Source: Perkinsus olseni
Taxonomy: Eukaryota > Perkinsozoa > Perkinsida
Length of the DNA stretch: 40,741 bases
Reading direction: 5' to 3'
NCBI GenBank assembly: GCA_013115125.1
Contig: JABANN010000307.1
Location: 1-40,741, forward strand
Shown in pieces: positions 9,209-21,000 of the stretch. A program made the position numbers and the translations under genes. Every line of letters begins with the position of its first letter. Position 1 is the stretch's first letter. Under the pieces are notes generated by a model. It saw only the letters and a list, made by a program, of their open reading frames with translations. It searched no databases and was not told the DNA's origin.

Positions 9209-9898
9209 TCAGTGGAAGGCACGCACGATAAAAGACCAATAGAGACAGTCCTTGTCAATACAGTTCAACAACCGTTGTTCAACAAAGGCGGTACTTCTCC
9301 CAGCCTGATCGAGCTCTGACAGCGTTACCGAGTATCTCTCATGGAACTTCGGCCCGTTCGGCCCCTCCGGCACGACCACCAAAATGAACGTCGGTGGTGT
9401 GCTGGTCGTCTGGAACGTGAATGTAAAATCTCTCGCCCCGTGATGTTGTAATGGGAACTCGTCGTAGAATCTGTCGAAGGCCTCTGGTCAAACTAGGCCC
9501 TGACTCGCTCTCCGTACGCGAGCTTCCAAGCGTCCGATACACAGACACCGTACGAGAGGTGCTCCGCCTGGCCGCAGTGCTGCTGTATGAGGCGATCGTG
9601 GTACTGCAAGTTGGTGTCAATCTCGAAGTAAAGCCTCAACGCACAGAAGAAGCTGACCAGGTGTATCTTATCAACGTGAATCTTCCATGGATCGAGCTAA
9701 GATTCCTACCGCCAACCAGATGAATGCAGTAGGCGCATTGATCTCGCGACGTGAGAAGATGTCCGTTGTGAACTCCGGGAAGCAAATCCCAGCAGAGGGC
9801 TCCTCTCGACCAACGACCGCCTTGGCAGTCGAGGAAGAGCGCAAGTCCCTCGCCGGCCCGCTCCAGTTGTGCAGCTCTACTGGTGTCTGCTCAGACAT
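9209..9898 (-). CDS. Unrecognised soluble protein, about three exons
   Basis: Read on the minus strand from ATG 9898 (context CACAATGTC; MSEQTPVELHNW). Two later exons join cleanly: 9696-9549 and 9483-9209, across a 65-nt intron (9484-9548) with phase 1 donor G|GTGTCTG and acceptor GACCAG. They encode stretches such as VDKIHLVSFFCALRLYFEID, YEAFDRFYDEFPLQHHGARD and TFILVVVPEGPNGPKF, ending IVRAFH. The boundary between the first block and 9696 is not resolved. No domain was recognised; the composition is that of a cytosolic globular protein. It sits between the membrane-protein gene and CLEC16A on the same strand. Confidence 0.45.
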
Positions 9899-10071
9899 TG
9901 TGACGGGCTTGCACAATAATTGCCTCCGCTCCTTAATTCTCTCTAGCTAACACAATTGTCCCTTCTGTGTCTTAACCTAGTTGATCAACTCTCCTTGTTC
10001 AGTCCGAGTTGGAATACGCAGACTTTCATCGATTGAGGAACGTGCACTGAGAACACCACGCTCGATCACAG

Positions 10072-13000
10072 TCACACGCCACGAAGCTTATCATCATCAT
10101 CATCATCATACTCGTCAGACAAAAGAAAACGGTCAACAAGGGCTCGGTACTGTTTCTTGAGACACTCTTCGCGGCTGCTCTCTAGATGCTGGTACGCTAT
10201 TCTACACCGACTCTCATCGGGGAAAACCAAAAGCAAGTTTGACGAGGAGCCCAACTTCACTTTCAACTGGCCTGACACGGGTGAAAGGAACTTTGTCGCG
10301 CGCCGCGAAATTGCCCGAGACTTACATGGTTTCTCTCTGTCCAACGACACTTCAGTGGTCGCCATTGGAGCGACGTGCCGAACTATGCCGTAGCCCGGGC
10401 GCGTCCGCTCAGGGGCCGCGAGCAAGAAAGCCGCATTCCATAGGATCAAGTAAAGGGGCTCGGCCGACTTCGTCATTTGAGCCTGGCTTATGGCGTTCAC
10501 TTCTGCTGACCTCAACGCTACGCAGGAGCAACTCAGCCTATCAGATTGACCTGAAAATGGATCGGATTCATCTCTCTGTTGTTAGTAGCCAACTACATCA
10601 GGAACCATGGCCCCGGACGGTTCCGCCATGAATTCTGCCATAGTGGGAGTTTTTCAACGACGAAGTACTGTTGAGAATATGAGACATCTCTGCTACTGTG
10701 ACGATCATTCTGTCCCTGCAGCTCAACCTAGAACTAGGATAATTGCCTGTTGTTAAGGAGTGAATCATAAGGATATGTTTCTACAACACTCATGAGGTTG
10801 TGCAGACTTCAGATGATAATAAGTAGGGTAATTCCAACATACCAAAAAAGTAATTATCTATCAGAAAGTGATACCACTCCCTCCCCGCTTCATCTCTAAT
10901 CATTGATATAACCCTGCCAGCACTTGCGCATGTGCGACAGATGTGAGACCCCTAGACGACGACCTTAGACGCGATTCGCGTCGGATCATATGACAAAATC
11001 CTGATGTATGGAAGCGGTCGGAAGTAGGCGGATGCCGAATCCCCGGACACGCACAGGAAAAATTCCCTCACCTAAATCGAAAGTGCTCCCTTCCTTCGAA
11101 TTAGCCAAAGCACGCTCAGGGTCCTCGCCTGGCGGCGTGCTGATCCCCGGGAGCAGCTCTCGTCTCAGCAGCGAGATCAAGTCTATCGTGTACTTTCCTG
11201 GGGACTTCACAGGAGATGGCGGAGGGAGAAGACCGGGTCGCCCTGGGGGTGTACTCGCTATTGCTGACACGATACTGTCGATACCTGAAACATGAACGAT
11301 GACGAGCGAACTCGTCGAGAAGACAGGGTCACGCTCCAAGTGCCAGACTAAATGTTTCCATGATTCGCCAAAAGGAGAGAGATACGGTTCACGGACGACA
11401 GCGAAGGAGATCACGAATAATAATGATGATTCATCATAATACGACTGCAATACTGGTATGATGCGAGTACGAGTCGCAGCCATAGCTGACGATGGATGGA
11501 CTATCTCAGCCTACCTTCCGCAGAGGGCCCTTCAGCCTCCCCTAGCTCCTCCTCAGCACTGGCAATAGCCTCCCTATACAGCAGCCCTCGAGGGCCATCG
11601 AATACAGTCCGTCGAGCGGTCTCCGCTACGGTACGAAAACACCTCCAGGAGCGATCATTCGGTGTCTTGGAGCTCTCGTCTCGGACGGTCATCCTATACA
11701 CCGCCAGCAGCAGCTGAATGGTAACGATATGCCACTTTTCATTGAAACCTTTTTCGACCAACCGCAGGCATTTCTCCGGCAACTCAGGGTCCTGAAAACG
11801 ATTACAAATTATAACATGCGGTTTCCCGGCTGCACACTGTAATTCACAAGCTTGTTGAGCTTGCAGCCGAAGCCTCGCCCGTGAACAGCGGAAGTGAATA
11901 TAGTAGTCCACGCGCAGCGAGCCTAGTTGCTGTAAGCCATAAATTACTTTATTAATAAATCGCGTAAATAAGTCTACCTGATAACGGATTTAACAGGTAA
12001 TTTTACTAACAGTCATGTGAAAACAAATAGCCCATTGGCTACATCGTACGGCATGCTCCTCCCCGCGGCCAAGTCGGGACCCGCAAGGGTAAAAAACCCG
12101 AAGAGACTATCATCAATTTTTACTCTACCACCGGTGCCTACCTCTGGCAGCAGCTCCGGCGACTCAGCGATCATAGCAACATCCAAAACCACTATCGTCT
12201 CCTCATCTTCACGCAGGCCAAAAGCGGAGGGGCGTAGCTCCTTTATTCTCTCACGCACAATAGGGACGTCCACATAGTGCATCAGCTGGAGCACGACGAA
12301 CTTGGAGAGAGTTCTGCTGCAATGGCCGCGCGGGGACTGCGATGGCGGCGAGAGGAGGGGCTCGAGAGCGTACATGGACAACTTGTCCACCAGAAGGTCC
12401 AATAATGGTTGAATCTGTCGATTCACGGTATGAGCAATCACAAAGCCGCCATAGGGCTATCCCACGGCTATCTAGTACACTAGGTCAGAGTGCGCTATTT
12501 AACACAATAATGCACTTCCGACCCACTTCTGCTTTGGAGAATCTTAGGTTGACTCTGGCCGAAGACGAACAAGCTCCAGCAGCACCTCAACTTACAGTAG
12601 GATTCTCCACAGTAAAGATATCAGCCATATACAGCAACACATCCACAACATCATCCACGGCCGACTCCGCCACTCGCCTTGAAACACTCAAGTCGCCGAG
12701 CTTCTGCCACTGTTCTCGCAAGCCTTTGCTCAGCAGGGCGAAGTAACCTCCGCTGTTGGCAACCTGGCAACAATGACGACGACCACTTCCCTTCTCCTGG
12801 GCCACTTTTTTTCGATTAGAAAGTTGCTGCAGATCAAAGTAGGGAGGTGTCGAGAAGAAGCGACAACATGGCAACATATGAGTATCGTGTGAGGAGAGGA
12901 CGTAGCTAAGTGAAAATGGGCGTACCAAAGGATGAGAGATGGTGGCGATGGCAAAAGACCAGCAATGGTCGTACCGCGACAAAAACAGCGAGAATGGTTC

Positions 13001-14902
13001 TTACCAGAAAGTCCATGCAAGACCGATCGGCCACCTGGTAGATGGCCAAAGTTAGTGTCCGTACGGACGTCCTGACCATGGCATCAGCACTGTTGTACAG
13101 GCGTATGGGGACTGTGTAGAGAACCTGAAGACCACCGCAGGCTGCGAGATTCGTGCTGGGGATGTTCCAACGTACGAACTGGTCACTGTGAAAGAAGAGG
13201 GTGAGCATCTCTGGGTCGAGCCTGAGCGCCAGACCCTTGACGAAGGTAACGTAGTAGGAGAGGAGCTCCTCATCCGCAGACCAGTCACAAGGGGCACCTG
13301 ACAGATGGAGATACTCAGAAGGCCAACATAAAAATGTATTTCCCGTAGAAGGGAAGTGATGAATTTTGACAAGGCTTCAAGGGAGGATGATACCTCCGTT
13401 CTTTCTATCAGTAATACCAACTTTATCATATCATTTCCTCTCAGAACAAATTCAATTCACTGGATATGAGTATCATCAGTATTCTGACAGCGTGCAGTGA
13501 TGATACTAGGATTCTCGAGCTAGTGAGAGAGTGGGTGATGACGGTAGACAAAGGCCCACGCTACGAGACATAGAGGACTCTTGATAATATTGCCAGTACT
13601 GTTCACGATGATCGAACATAGTCTAGAGTAAGCTATTGCTTAGAGCATAGTAGCGACAGCCTACGGTCGACCGGACATGGCAGAAGTGACAAAAAGGCGA
13701 CAACCACGGACCAGACCATGCGTTTTTATGTTCCCCGCTTCGCAACTTTGTTTCAGTTTCGGAGTATCGAAATTGAACCCACTACGTCTCACTCACTTAT
13801 CAGGTTATTGATATGGTCGTTACTGAAAACGTAGATAAGGGACGTCCTCGTCCTGAGATTTTGCGTAAGAAGACTCATCGTCTGCAGCAACTGGATCTTC
13901 ACAGCCACAGCTATCGATGGCATGCTGATCACTTTCACCTAACGACCAATAACTCATACCTTCCAGTATGGCAAAGACCTAGTGTAGTCCCATTGTGTAG
14001 CTATACTGAAACAAATACTCGAGTTGTGTGGTTGTGAATACCCTAACCATGCCTGCCCTGCGACGAGCTCTACGGCAAACCTCCCTTTTTGACACAATCT
14101 TCCCGACAGAATCACCACCAAAATTATCATGACTACGCCTCAGGAGCATCGCAGATTCCACCTTCCCCAGCCTACGAAGTTGCCCAGCATTTCCTTCTCA
14201 CAAAAGTAGTCAAAAAGTTCCTGATGGTCGTTCTGCTCTCCCCAAAGTAGTATCTCCGATATTTCCCTGAGGTCCTCGACCAGACCATCGCATGAAGATG
14301 CAGTGAGGCTATCAGGCTCCTTCAATCGCTCTGTTATTCGGCCATGAATCTGGGCCATCTCGGACAGAGAGTGTCTGAGGTAATGCGAGACCATCAGCAG
14401 CGCTGTCCCATCTTTGCTCAATGAAAGGATTCTCCTGAGTTCTGTTTCCCTTCCATCCTGAACATTCAACTTCATCGTGATTTCACGTAGAAACTTCTTC
14501 CCAAGAGAAGCTCTCATCGAGAGTTTTCCTGTCTGTGAACATTCCCCTACGCAGATGCCAGCTGGGGTTTAACCGCGCCCCAGGCGGTCGGTATCGGAAC
14601 ATACCCTCGCACGCTTCTAGAAAATGCCCCAATAATCCTTGCGTGCGCTCATTAACGTTGAACACCGTAGTCGACTGGCCTTGACCAACTAAGCCCTTCC
14701 CCATCACACTCAGAGGAAACGAAGCTCCTACAGGCCTTTTTCCCTGCGGTTTTCTCAGACAGTTATAAAGCCCGAAATTTCCCCATAACAGCCACTACCT
14801 CTCCTCCCCGCTGAGCGGACTCGCTCGTCCATCCTGAGAACCAGCGCCTGTGGCTGAATCCTGACTAACGGGATACCCGAAGATGCGTCCTAGCAACGAC
14901 AT
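10072..14902 (-). CDS. CLEC16A: CLEC16A/EMA/GOP-1 family protein (FPL domain)
   Basis: No single open frame shows this gene, but spliced exons match CLEC16A along its length. CLEC16A proteins act in endosomal maturation, autophagy and mitophagy. Model: 14902-14799 (MSLLGRIFGYPV), 14434-14176 with the FPL hallmark REISEILLWGEQND and DYFCEKEMLGNF, an unresolved piece near 14120-14050 (QKGRFAVELV), about 13290-13005 (ADEELLSYYVTFVKGLALRL; MVRTSVRTLTLAIYQ), 12763-12596, 12456-12043, 11929-11515, 11485-11072 and 10517-10072. Except around the second and third pieces, phases agree. The last exon has the family's C-terminal motif region (LLLVFPDESRCRIAYQHLES) and ends in an acidic DEYDDDDDDK tail from an ATC repeat at 10092-10109. 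The intron 11486-11514 is only 29 nt. An alternative start is 14517. Confidence 0.8.
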
Positions 14903-15079
14903 ACCATAAAAAACACAAAACCTAACACCTTCCCGCTGTCGACTGACGTGCCGTGATGCTTTCACCCCGAAGTTGACTACTGAACTCGACAAGGCCGGAC
15001 CACTGGAAGGAGAACGTTGGTGCAGAACCGCTATCAGTGATATGAACAAGGAACGACATTCGGTTGGACGTGAGCAGAT

Positions 15080-15578
15080 CTACTTCGCGGAGTTCCTCTG
15101 CGCGGCCATCTCTCGGTACTTTCTCTTACGCCGCTTGGTCTCCTTTATCTTCTCATCGAACCCAACCTGACCGACCGTATCGTAGTACCACTACAGCGTT
15201 GATTCATACATGTCTGGCATCGAAAATCGGCCCGCCGCGCATTTTCTGCTTTTCTTGTAACGGCTTGGCCCAGACACGAGATTTCCCTCCAACCCGAAAA
15301 CCACTCTGAGTATCTTTCGCATTCGAGAGAGCCCATCGAAATGTCTCTTTTTGAGTCGCTCCAGTGGCAATCCTTTACTCACTATAACTACAAAATAGCA
15401 GCGCTGGGGTTCGAACCCACGCATTACGTTCAAGTATGAAGAAGTCGCCACCACCAACAACCCCACTATCGTACAGTACCTCGAAAAGCATCAGTTCAGC
15501 TTCCTGAACGGCCTTTGAAGTCTTCGTCAGCAACTTCAGTATGGTGGCGTCCTCATCTTCAATCTCCAACTTCTCCAT
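15080..15578 (-). CDS. Small hypothetical protein, two or more exons
   Basis: Starts MEKLEIEDEDATILKLLTK at ATG 15578, with an acidic and helical N-terminus (KTSKAVQEAELMLFEVLYDS), and ends in an exon 15190-15080 with a strongly basic C-terminus (EKIKETKRRKRKYREMAAQR) and stop TAG. The acceptor of the last exon (CTGTAG) is in phase 0. The donor of the first is unclear: A|GTGAGT at 15382 is the best site but is in phase 1, so a middle exon or another donor is needed. The basic tail suggests an RNA- or nucleus-associated protein, but no family was recognised. It lies 167 bp downstream of DDX49 on the same strand. Confidence 0.4.
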
Positions 15579-15745
15579 GGTCACCTAATGAAACGACAGG
15601 TGCTGAAAAATGTCGGAAAATTTCTCTTTTGTTGCTCTTCAAGCTCAACCTATTGTCACCCCTAAGAACTCCCATAGCTCAAACCCTGTCCTATCGCGCC
15701 ACCACCAGCACTATCGTAGTGACATCAGACTGCCAACCGCACCCG

Positions 15746-17370
15746 TCACACGCCAGGAGCCTGCCCTCCCATGATGAGAGCCCCATCCACCCCTACTACC
15801 CCCATCCGTTCCTCCACGCTCTTGACCAGTTTCACATCTCCTTCAGTGACGATACTCACAGCATCTCCCTTCCTGCCAGCTCTCGCAGTTCGACCAGCCC
15901 GATGGACGAAGTCGTCAGGACTCGTTGGCAGCTCGTAATTCAATACCACTCCAACTTGAGGGATATCCAAACCACGACTAGCCACATCAGTCGCCACCAG
16001 TACGCGAACCTTGGCGTTTCTGAACTTCCCCAGTGAGGCCGTGCGCCGCCGCTGATCCTGCAGACTGTGAAGGGCGGCCACCGAGACGCCCAATTTCTCC
16101 AACGTCGAAGCTACGAGCTGGCACGAGCGCAAAGTGGCCGTGAAAATGATCATACTATCCTCAGAGAACTTCTGGCAGACCAAGTAGTTGAGATAGGACA
16201 TCCTTACCATAGCTGGTATAAAGACATACCGAAGCCTCAGATTCGTGGGCAAGTCGCTGCTCGGGTTTGCGTCCAGCAATGGCATTGAGTCCTCCCCGTA
16301 TCTGTCCTGCAGAGCCATCACGTTGTCCGACAGGGTCGCCGTGAAGAGAAGCGTCTGCCGCTTGGCTTTGCCAGGGAGGGCTCGCATGATGTCAGCAATA
16401 GAGCTCTCGAACCCCGACCCGGAGACCAACAGCCGATCGGCCTCATCCAGTACGAGGAACTCTGTGTGAGCAAAGGCCTCGACTAGCGATGAATCGCCAT
16501 TGAGGATCTCCGCGAGTCTCCCCGGTGTCGCAACTACGATGTGGGGCCGATCGTGGATTTGGTTGATTTGTGGTAGGAGACTAGTGCCTCCGACCACGCA
16601 AGAGATCTGACCGTCGATGGGCTTGGAAAGGGCCTCGAATTGCTCGGTGATCTGCACGGCCAGCTCTCGCACCGGCGTGAGGATAACAGCGAAGACGCCG
16701 AAGGGATCCTTGGAGAGCTTCTGGAGGATCGGGAGGGCGAAAGCGGCTGTCTTGCCACTGCCTGAAGAGCGGTAAAAGTTTGGAGATCAACGCGAGATCG
16801 ATGAAGCAAAATCGGTAGCAAACTCACAAGTTCAACGGCAGAATCACTCAGAAACTATCGTTACTCTACAGTACGAAATTCTCGCGCGATTTATAGATAA
16901 GATAGAAGATAAGACTGAAGATAGTTCCTCAAGAGTCGGCCCAGAGTTGATGTCAATTCAAAGCACCACCGGCATCTCCAAGTTGACCCTGTCAATTTTC
17001 TCAGTCTGGAAGATCCCACAGGCCACTGAGCAGCGCAACTACAGAGACAGCACTAAGGATGCCATTCCCAGCCCTTAGTATCATCACACATAAGGAGGCA
17101 TCAATGCAGCAACCCTCAGCGATCTATGAATGAGCCAATAACAATTCGCTGTAGAAGTTCCTCTACCAAGCCCACTATTTCCCTTGCCCTCCCCTCAGTA
17201 CCTGTCTTGCTGGCCCCGACGACGTTTTTCCCGTCCAGAATGGCGGGGATGGCGAGTCGTTGAATCAGCGTCGGTTTGGTGATCTCGAGGCTGCTGCAGA
17301 CGTCCACGACCCATTGGCTGAGGCCAAGGTCCTTGAAGGTCTTGGCTTCGCGCCGGCTCGATGATGACAT
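15746..17370 (-). CDS. DDX49: DEAD-box RNA helicase DDX49/Dbp8
   Basis: Two exons, 17370-17202 and 16761-15746, give 394 residues. The order of motifs is complete: Q-motif region FKDLGLSQWV with KPTLIQ, motif I ASKTGSGKT, TPVRELA, VATPGRL, VLDEADRL, TAT in place of [15 protein letters not shown] and HRAGRTARAGR. The phrase AFALPILQKLSKDPFGVF is typical of DDX49/Dbp8, a nucleolar helicase for small-subunit rRNA processing. The 439-nt intron splits motif I, between ASKTG and SGKT (phase 1). Start ATG at 17370 is the first in the exon and gives the usual short N-terminus of this family. The C-terminus lacks the long basic tail of animal DDX49, resembling the shorter yeast protein. Confidence 0.9.
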
Positions 17371-17415
17371 AGTTTGAGAGGGGATGGGAGACTCGGATTT
17401 CAGGTGGTAATAAAA

Positions 17416-17478
17416 TGGAGGATGCAGGGATCGAACCTGCGTCTCTAGATACGTACCCACCCACAAGCATACGGAGCC
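17416..17478 (-). pseudogene. tRNA-like relic upstream of DDX49
   Basis: On the minus strand a perfect T-arm (GCAGG, TTCGATC, CCTGC) is followed by seven bases, a discriminator A and TTTT, as at a tRNA 3' end with a Pol III terminator. Upstream, TATGCTTGTGGGTGG resembles an A-box. No 5' strand pairing with the 3' acceptor (ATCCTCC) is present and the anticodon arm is too short. It is best read as a decayed tRNA or tRNA-derived fragment, about 45 bp from the DDX49 ATG. Confidence 0.35.
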
Positions 17479-18076
17479 CGAATAATTTCAAGTTGAGCAT
17501 CGCGGGAGATAATAGCTATGATAGAGAGAATGATGCGATAAAAGCTTTTAAGGTTCTCAGGGGAATCTCAGAAGTTCTGATCTTGTCACGTCATGCGTGT
17601 GCACGCGCGCAGACGATGCGTATGAGAGAACCTGTCAGCTTCCTCAAGTTGCTGACATCGCCTCGCTTGCGATCGCCCTTTTTGCGACTAGTGGTGGCAC
17701 ACTGTCTCCCAAACTCCCTCCTACTCGACGAACAGAATTTCAAGTTCGATAGGGGAATCGCAATCCCCTTATCTTCCAAAGTACTACTGTGACAGTAGTG
17801 GTGTATCATGCAATGATCTGGTCAAGGCGGTTTGCTCGTTCGACTGTGAATCAACGACCATGATAGCAAGAACTGTGAGGTAACACAAGCCACAGAATAT
17901 AGAGAATACTGATGAGCTAAAAACATCATGATACCGACAGGTCTACTACGACGGAGATCACCACCTGTGCACCTCCGCCACAGGCGCGTACACGCTGACT
18001 ACCACACCTTTTGGTATAACAGAAATTCTTGAAATTGTCGAAGGTCATGTAGAAGTCTACAAGGCTTGGTCTGAGA
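17479..18076. other. Spacer between WS/DGAT and DDX49, no gene seen
   Basis: About 600 bp with no supported exon. It holds the 3' region of the WS/DGAT gene and the upstream region of DDX49; a GC-alternating run (GTGTGCACGCGCGC) lies near 17597-17610. Confidence 0.45.
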
Positions 18077-21000
18077 TTACTTCGAAGAGGACCGGAAAAG
18101 AGCGATGGCTTGCTCGACCTCAGTGTTGTAGCATTCGCGCATCATCTAACAGAGCAAGACATGAGACGAGCCGGGAACACGGGCCCCGCTTCCGCGTTGA
18201 TCCCTGACCAATGCTAAGCGTCAGCAAAGTATTCAATGGTCGGTGAGAGGGCCACTCACCGCCACTCAGAGTGGCCATATGTTGCAATTGGTTTTAAGAC
18301 TCACCTCAGCATCCACCGTTGCCGCGTCAGTGACGATGGTCGTGCTCATCTGAAGCGAACAGAGAAGTATCGGCTGGATAGGGAACTAGCGGATGGTCTC
18401 ACTTGTCCATTATATGTGACAACCGTGAATGTCTGAGGGTTGCTGACATAAGACTGCATTCCTTTGACCTCCCGTCCGCACACGGAACGAGAATCTCTGG
18501 GGCCAGGCACGTTGGTGACGGTGAGGGTTTTTCCCAGCAAGTAACGTTCACCACAAATCGATTGAATGAGAAGCCGGCGGACAAACGGCAAATTCATGAA
18601 GAAGCAGCACAGGCGGATGAAGACTCGGCCTGAAGCAGAGGAAAGGACTCGCAGGAGGGATCTCAAGTGGCGGTTGACAACCGCCGGTTGTATCGTGATG
18701 GATACTTGATTGAACGGAGAAGCAAAACACGGAAATTTCGGTTTCCTGTCCGGAGCCAGTCTGTTCAGGTCGAACTCAAGCCATACTTGAAGCAAGTTGC
18801 TTAGTAGCTGCAAAATGCGTGGCAAGCTCTTATACTATCCGCGTCGGTAGCAGCAAGTCGGGTTAGGAACACTCACTGGGGAGTTCCCGCTGAGTAGCAC
18901 AGTCATCTGTGTAGCATCGTCAATCCGTTGTGTGAACTCATTAGTTCCTAGAAATTGGGCTTGAGAATGAAGCGATGACCACGATGTCATGCTGAGATTT
19001 CGAATTCTTCCGAGGGGAATGTGATCATTTCGCCGGACTTGATATACGCTTGCTTCTCCCTGAACCGCACTCGCCCTCTGTTCAGCTGTACTACGGCGAG
19101 AGCCTTTGTGCCTTTGAGGTTTTGGATATGCCTCATGGGTCCGCCCTTGTAGTTTGGGCTCTGCCTCAGATACAACTGCGGCCGAGTGCTTGATGTGAAG
19201 CGTGACACGATGTCACTGATACCATTCGACCAGTATTTCAAAAGAGAAATCATCAGGATTCCTGATTCAGGAATGATCTATCACTAGGAAAGACCCGTCA
19301 CATCACAGATTTCTCAGAGGTTGGGCCCGAACTCCGGGCTCGAACATCTGCCTCAGTACTAGCTGGGACGCGACCGATGGAGGCATCGTCCTCTCTATCT
19401 CTTCGTCGAGAATTCAGATCCACAGTATACCGCAATCCAGATGGTTCGAGTCCAGCACTCGAGCCCGTCAGTTAAATCGGCTTGGTCGTATCGGCGACAG
19501 TTTCATGGAAACGTCTCGAAACAAGACCTGCTCTACGAGATGATATACAGCCGTTTCGCCGGAGATAATTCGGATTTGAGGCTCACTGAGTCTGGCTCAA
19601 CAAAACGGCGTGCAAAGCTTTCCCCGCGAGTAAGCACAGAGCAGGACGTACCAAACAAGAAAGCAGGGGAGGACTTGAGCCGGCTTGTCTGGAGTTGCGC
19701 GTCGCGTATCCTCTCTCGGATGTCTGCATGTAAGGACACCGGTACCTAATAAGCAGTGACAGTCGGGAATATAACACTGGTGCTGCCCTCACCGAGAAAA
19801 CCCATGATTCGTTTCCCCCGGTCCCAATAGTGGTTTTCCCGTTTGAAGGCCTCATGTTAGCGGTGAACTGGAAGCCCATACGTAGCGATGCCGGATCGGA
19901 GGACTCTTTGCCTTTTTTCACGGCCTGAAGTGACACTACGAATGGCGCAGAGGAATTGTCAGAAATCCTGGCCCAGAAACAAGGTCGTGGATTCGCTAAG
20001 CGACTACAGCATGGTTTTCTAGAGCCGGACATTCCAAGTCGATGTGCGGCAGCCACGGTAGCCGGCAGTGGGCCCAACTGATGCTGTGGACTCGGTGCGG
20101 CGTCCTCCCCACGCGTTCCTTCATAAGGCAATAATCGGCCTCCCACTGACCTCAGCCAGCAGGTATCGTCTTGCAGCCCCGGCGAGCAGCGCCAAAATCA
20201 CATCGTTGACCTTGGCCCCGGTAGCCCGAGAGATGACCTTCAGATCTTCCAAGGGCACCCGCTTGCTGCAACGAACTTCCGAACGCCCGCGCTTGCGCAG
20301 TGTCGGACGAAGACTGGTGTACGAGTCCGGCAACACGGAGAAAATTAGTAGCATGTAGATAGCCCACGGGACAAGCTTCAACCACCGCCACACGACGGAC
20401 CTGAAGTCAGGCCAAATTCCACACAAAGAAATATCGCCAGGCACGGCCTCCCCTCACTCACAGTCCTGATGTGAGCGTGAGCGTCGCCGAATTCCCGCAC
20501 TTGCTCGATCTACCCGGCCCATCACTGGCACTGGTCGAGCCCACCGACGACGTATCCGAGTTGCCCGGCTTCTCCAGTGGATCGGTCAATTCCAGTAAGG
20601 CCATGATGCTCGAGGCCCCATCGGCAAGAGCATGGTGCAACTTGCTAACTACAGTTGTATTGCCGTCCTCGTTATGAATCAAGACAAATCTTATGGGAGG
20701 CAGCTCGTCGCCGAAGGGCGTCGATATGATGTTCTCAATAACCGCCTCGACAGCTGTCATGCCGGGAGACTGTCTGGGGACTTCGGCAGCCTCGAATTCA
20801 TCAACAATCGAGAGGACATCGAATGCCTCGCCGAGGTCCTCCAGGTTATAACGGACATCCAAGCCGAAAAAAGAGGGTGTACTGTAGACACGCGAGCGGT
20901 ACCTAGCACAGAACAGAACAGAAAATATGCCTGGGGCCTCAGCCATTGAATGATACGAAGCCCGTCGGCTGAAAAACACTCGGGCCCTTGAATGTCTAGC

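Noticed and set aside
14483-14707. Minus-strand frame of 74 residues overlapping CLEC16A
   Set aside because: It falls mostly in the first CLEC16A intron and has no family similarity.
15375-15420. Second tRNA-like 3' end on the minus strand (GGGTTCGAACCC then A and TTTT)
   Set aside because: One T-stem pair is broken, no 5' acceptor strand exists, and the bases lie in a likely coding exon of the small hypothetical gene.
18987-19253. Minus-strand frame (AVVQLNRGRVRFREKQAYIK) as a separate gene
   Set aside because: It lies within the WS/DGAT intron, has no start context or family, and could at best be an extra exon; the gene model is in frame without it.
19319-19460. tRNA T-loop-like strings (GGTTCGAGTCC, GGCTCGAAC)
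   Set aside because: No acceptor, D or anticodon arms; they lie in the long WS/DGAT intron.
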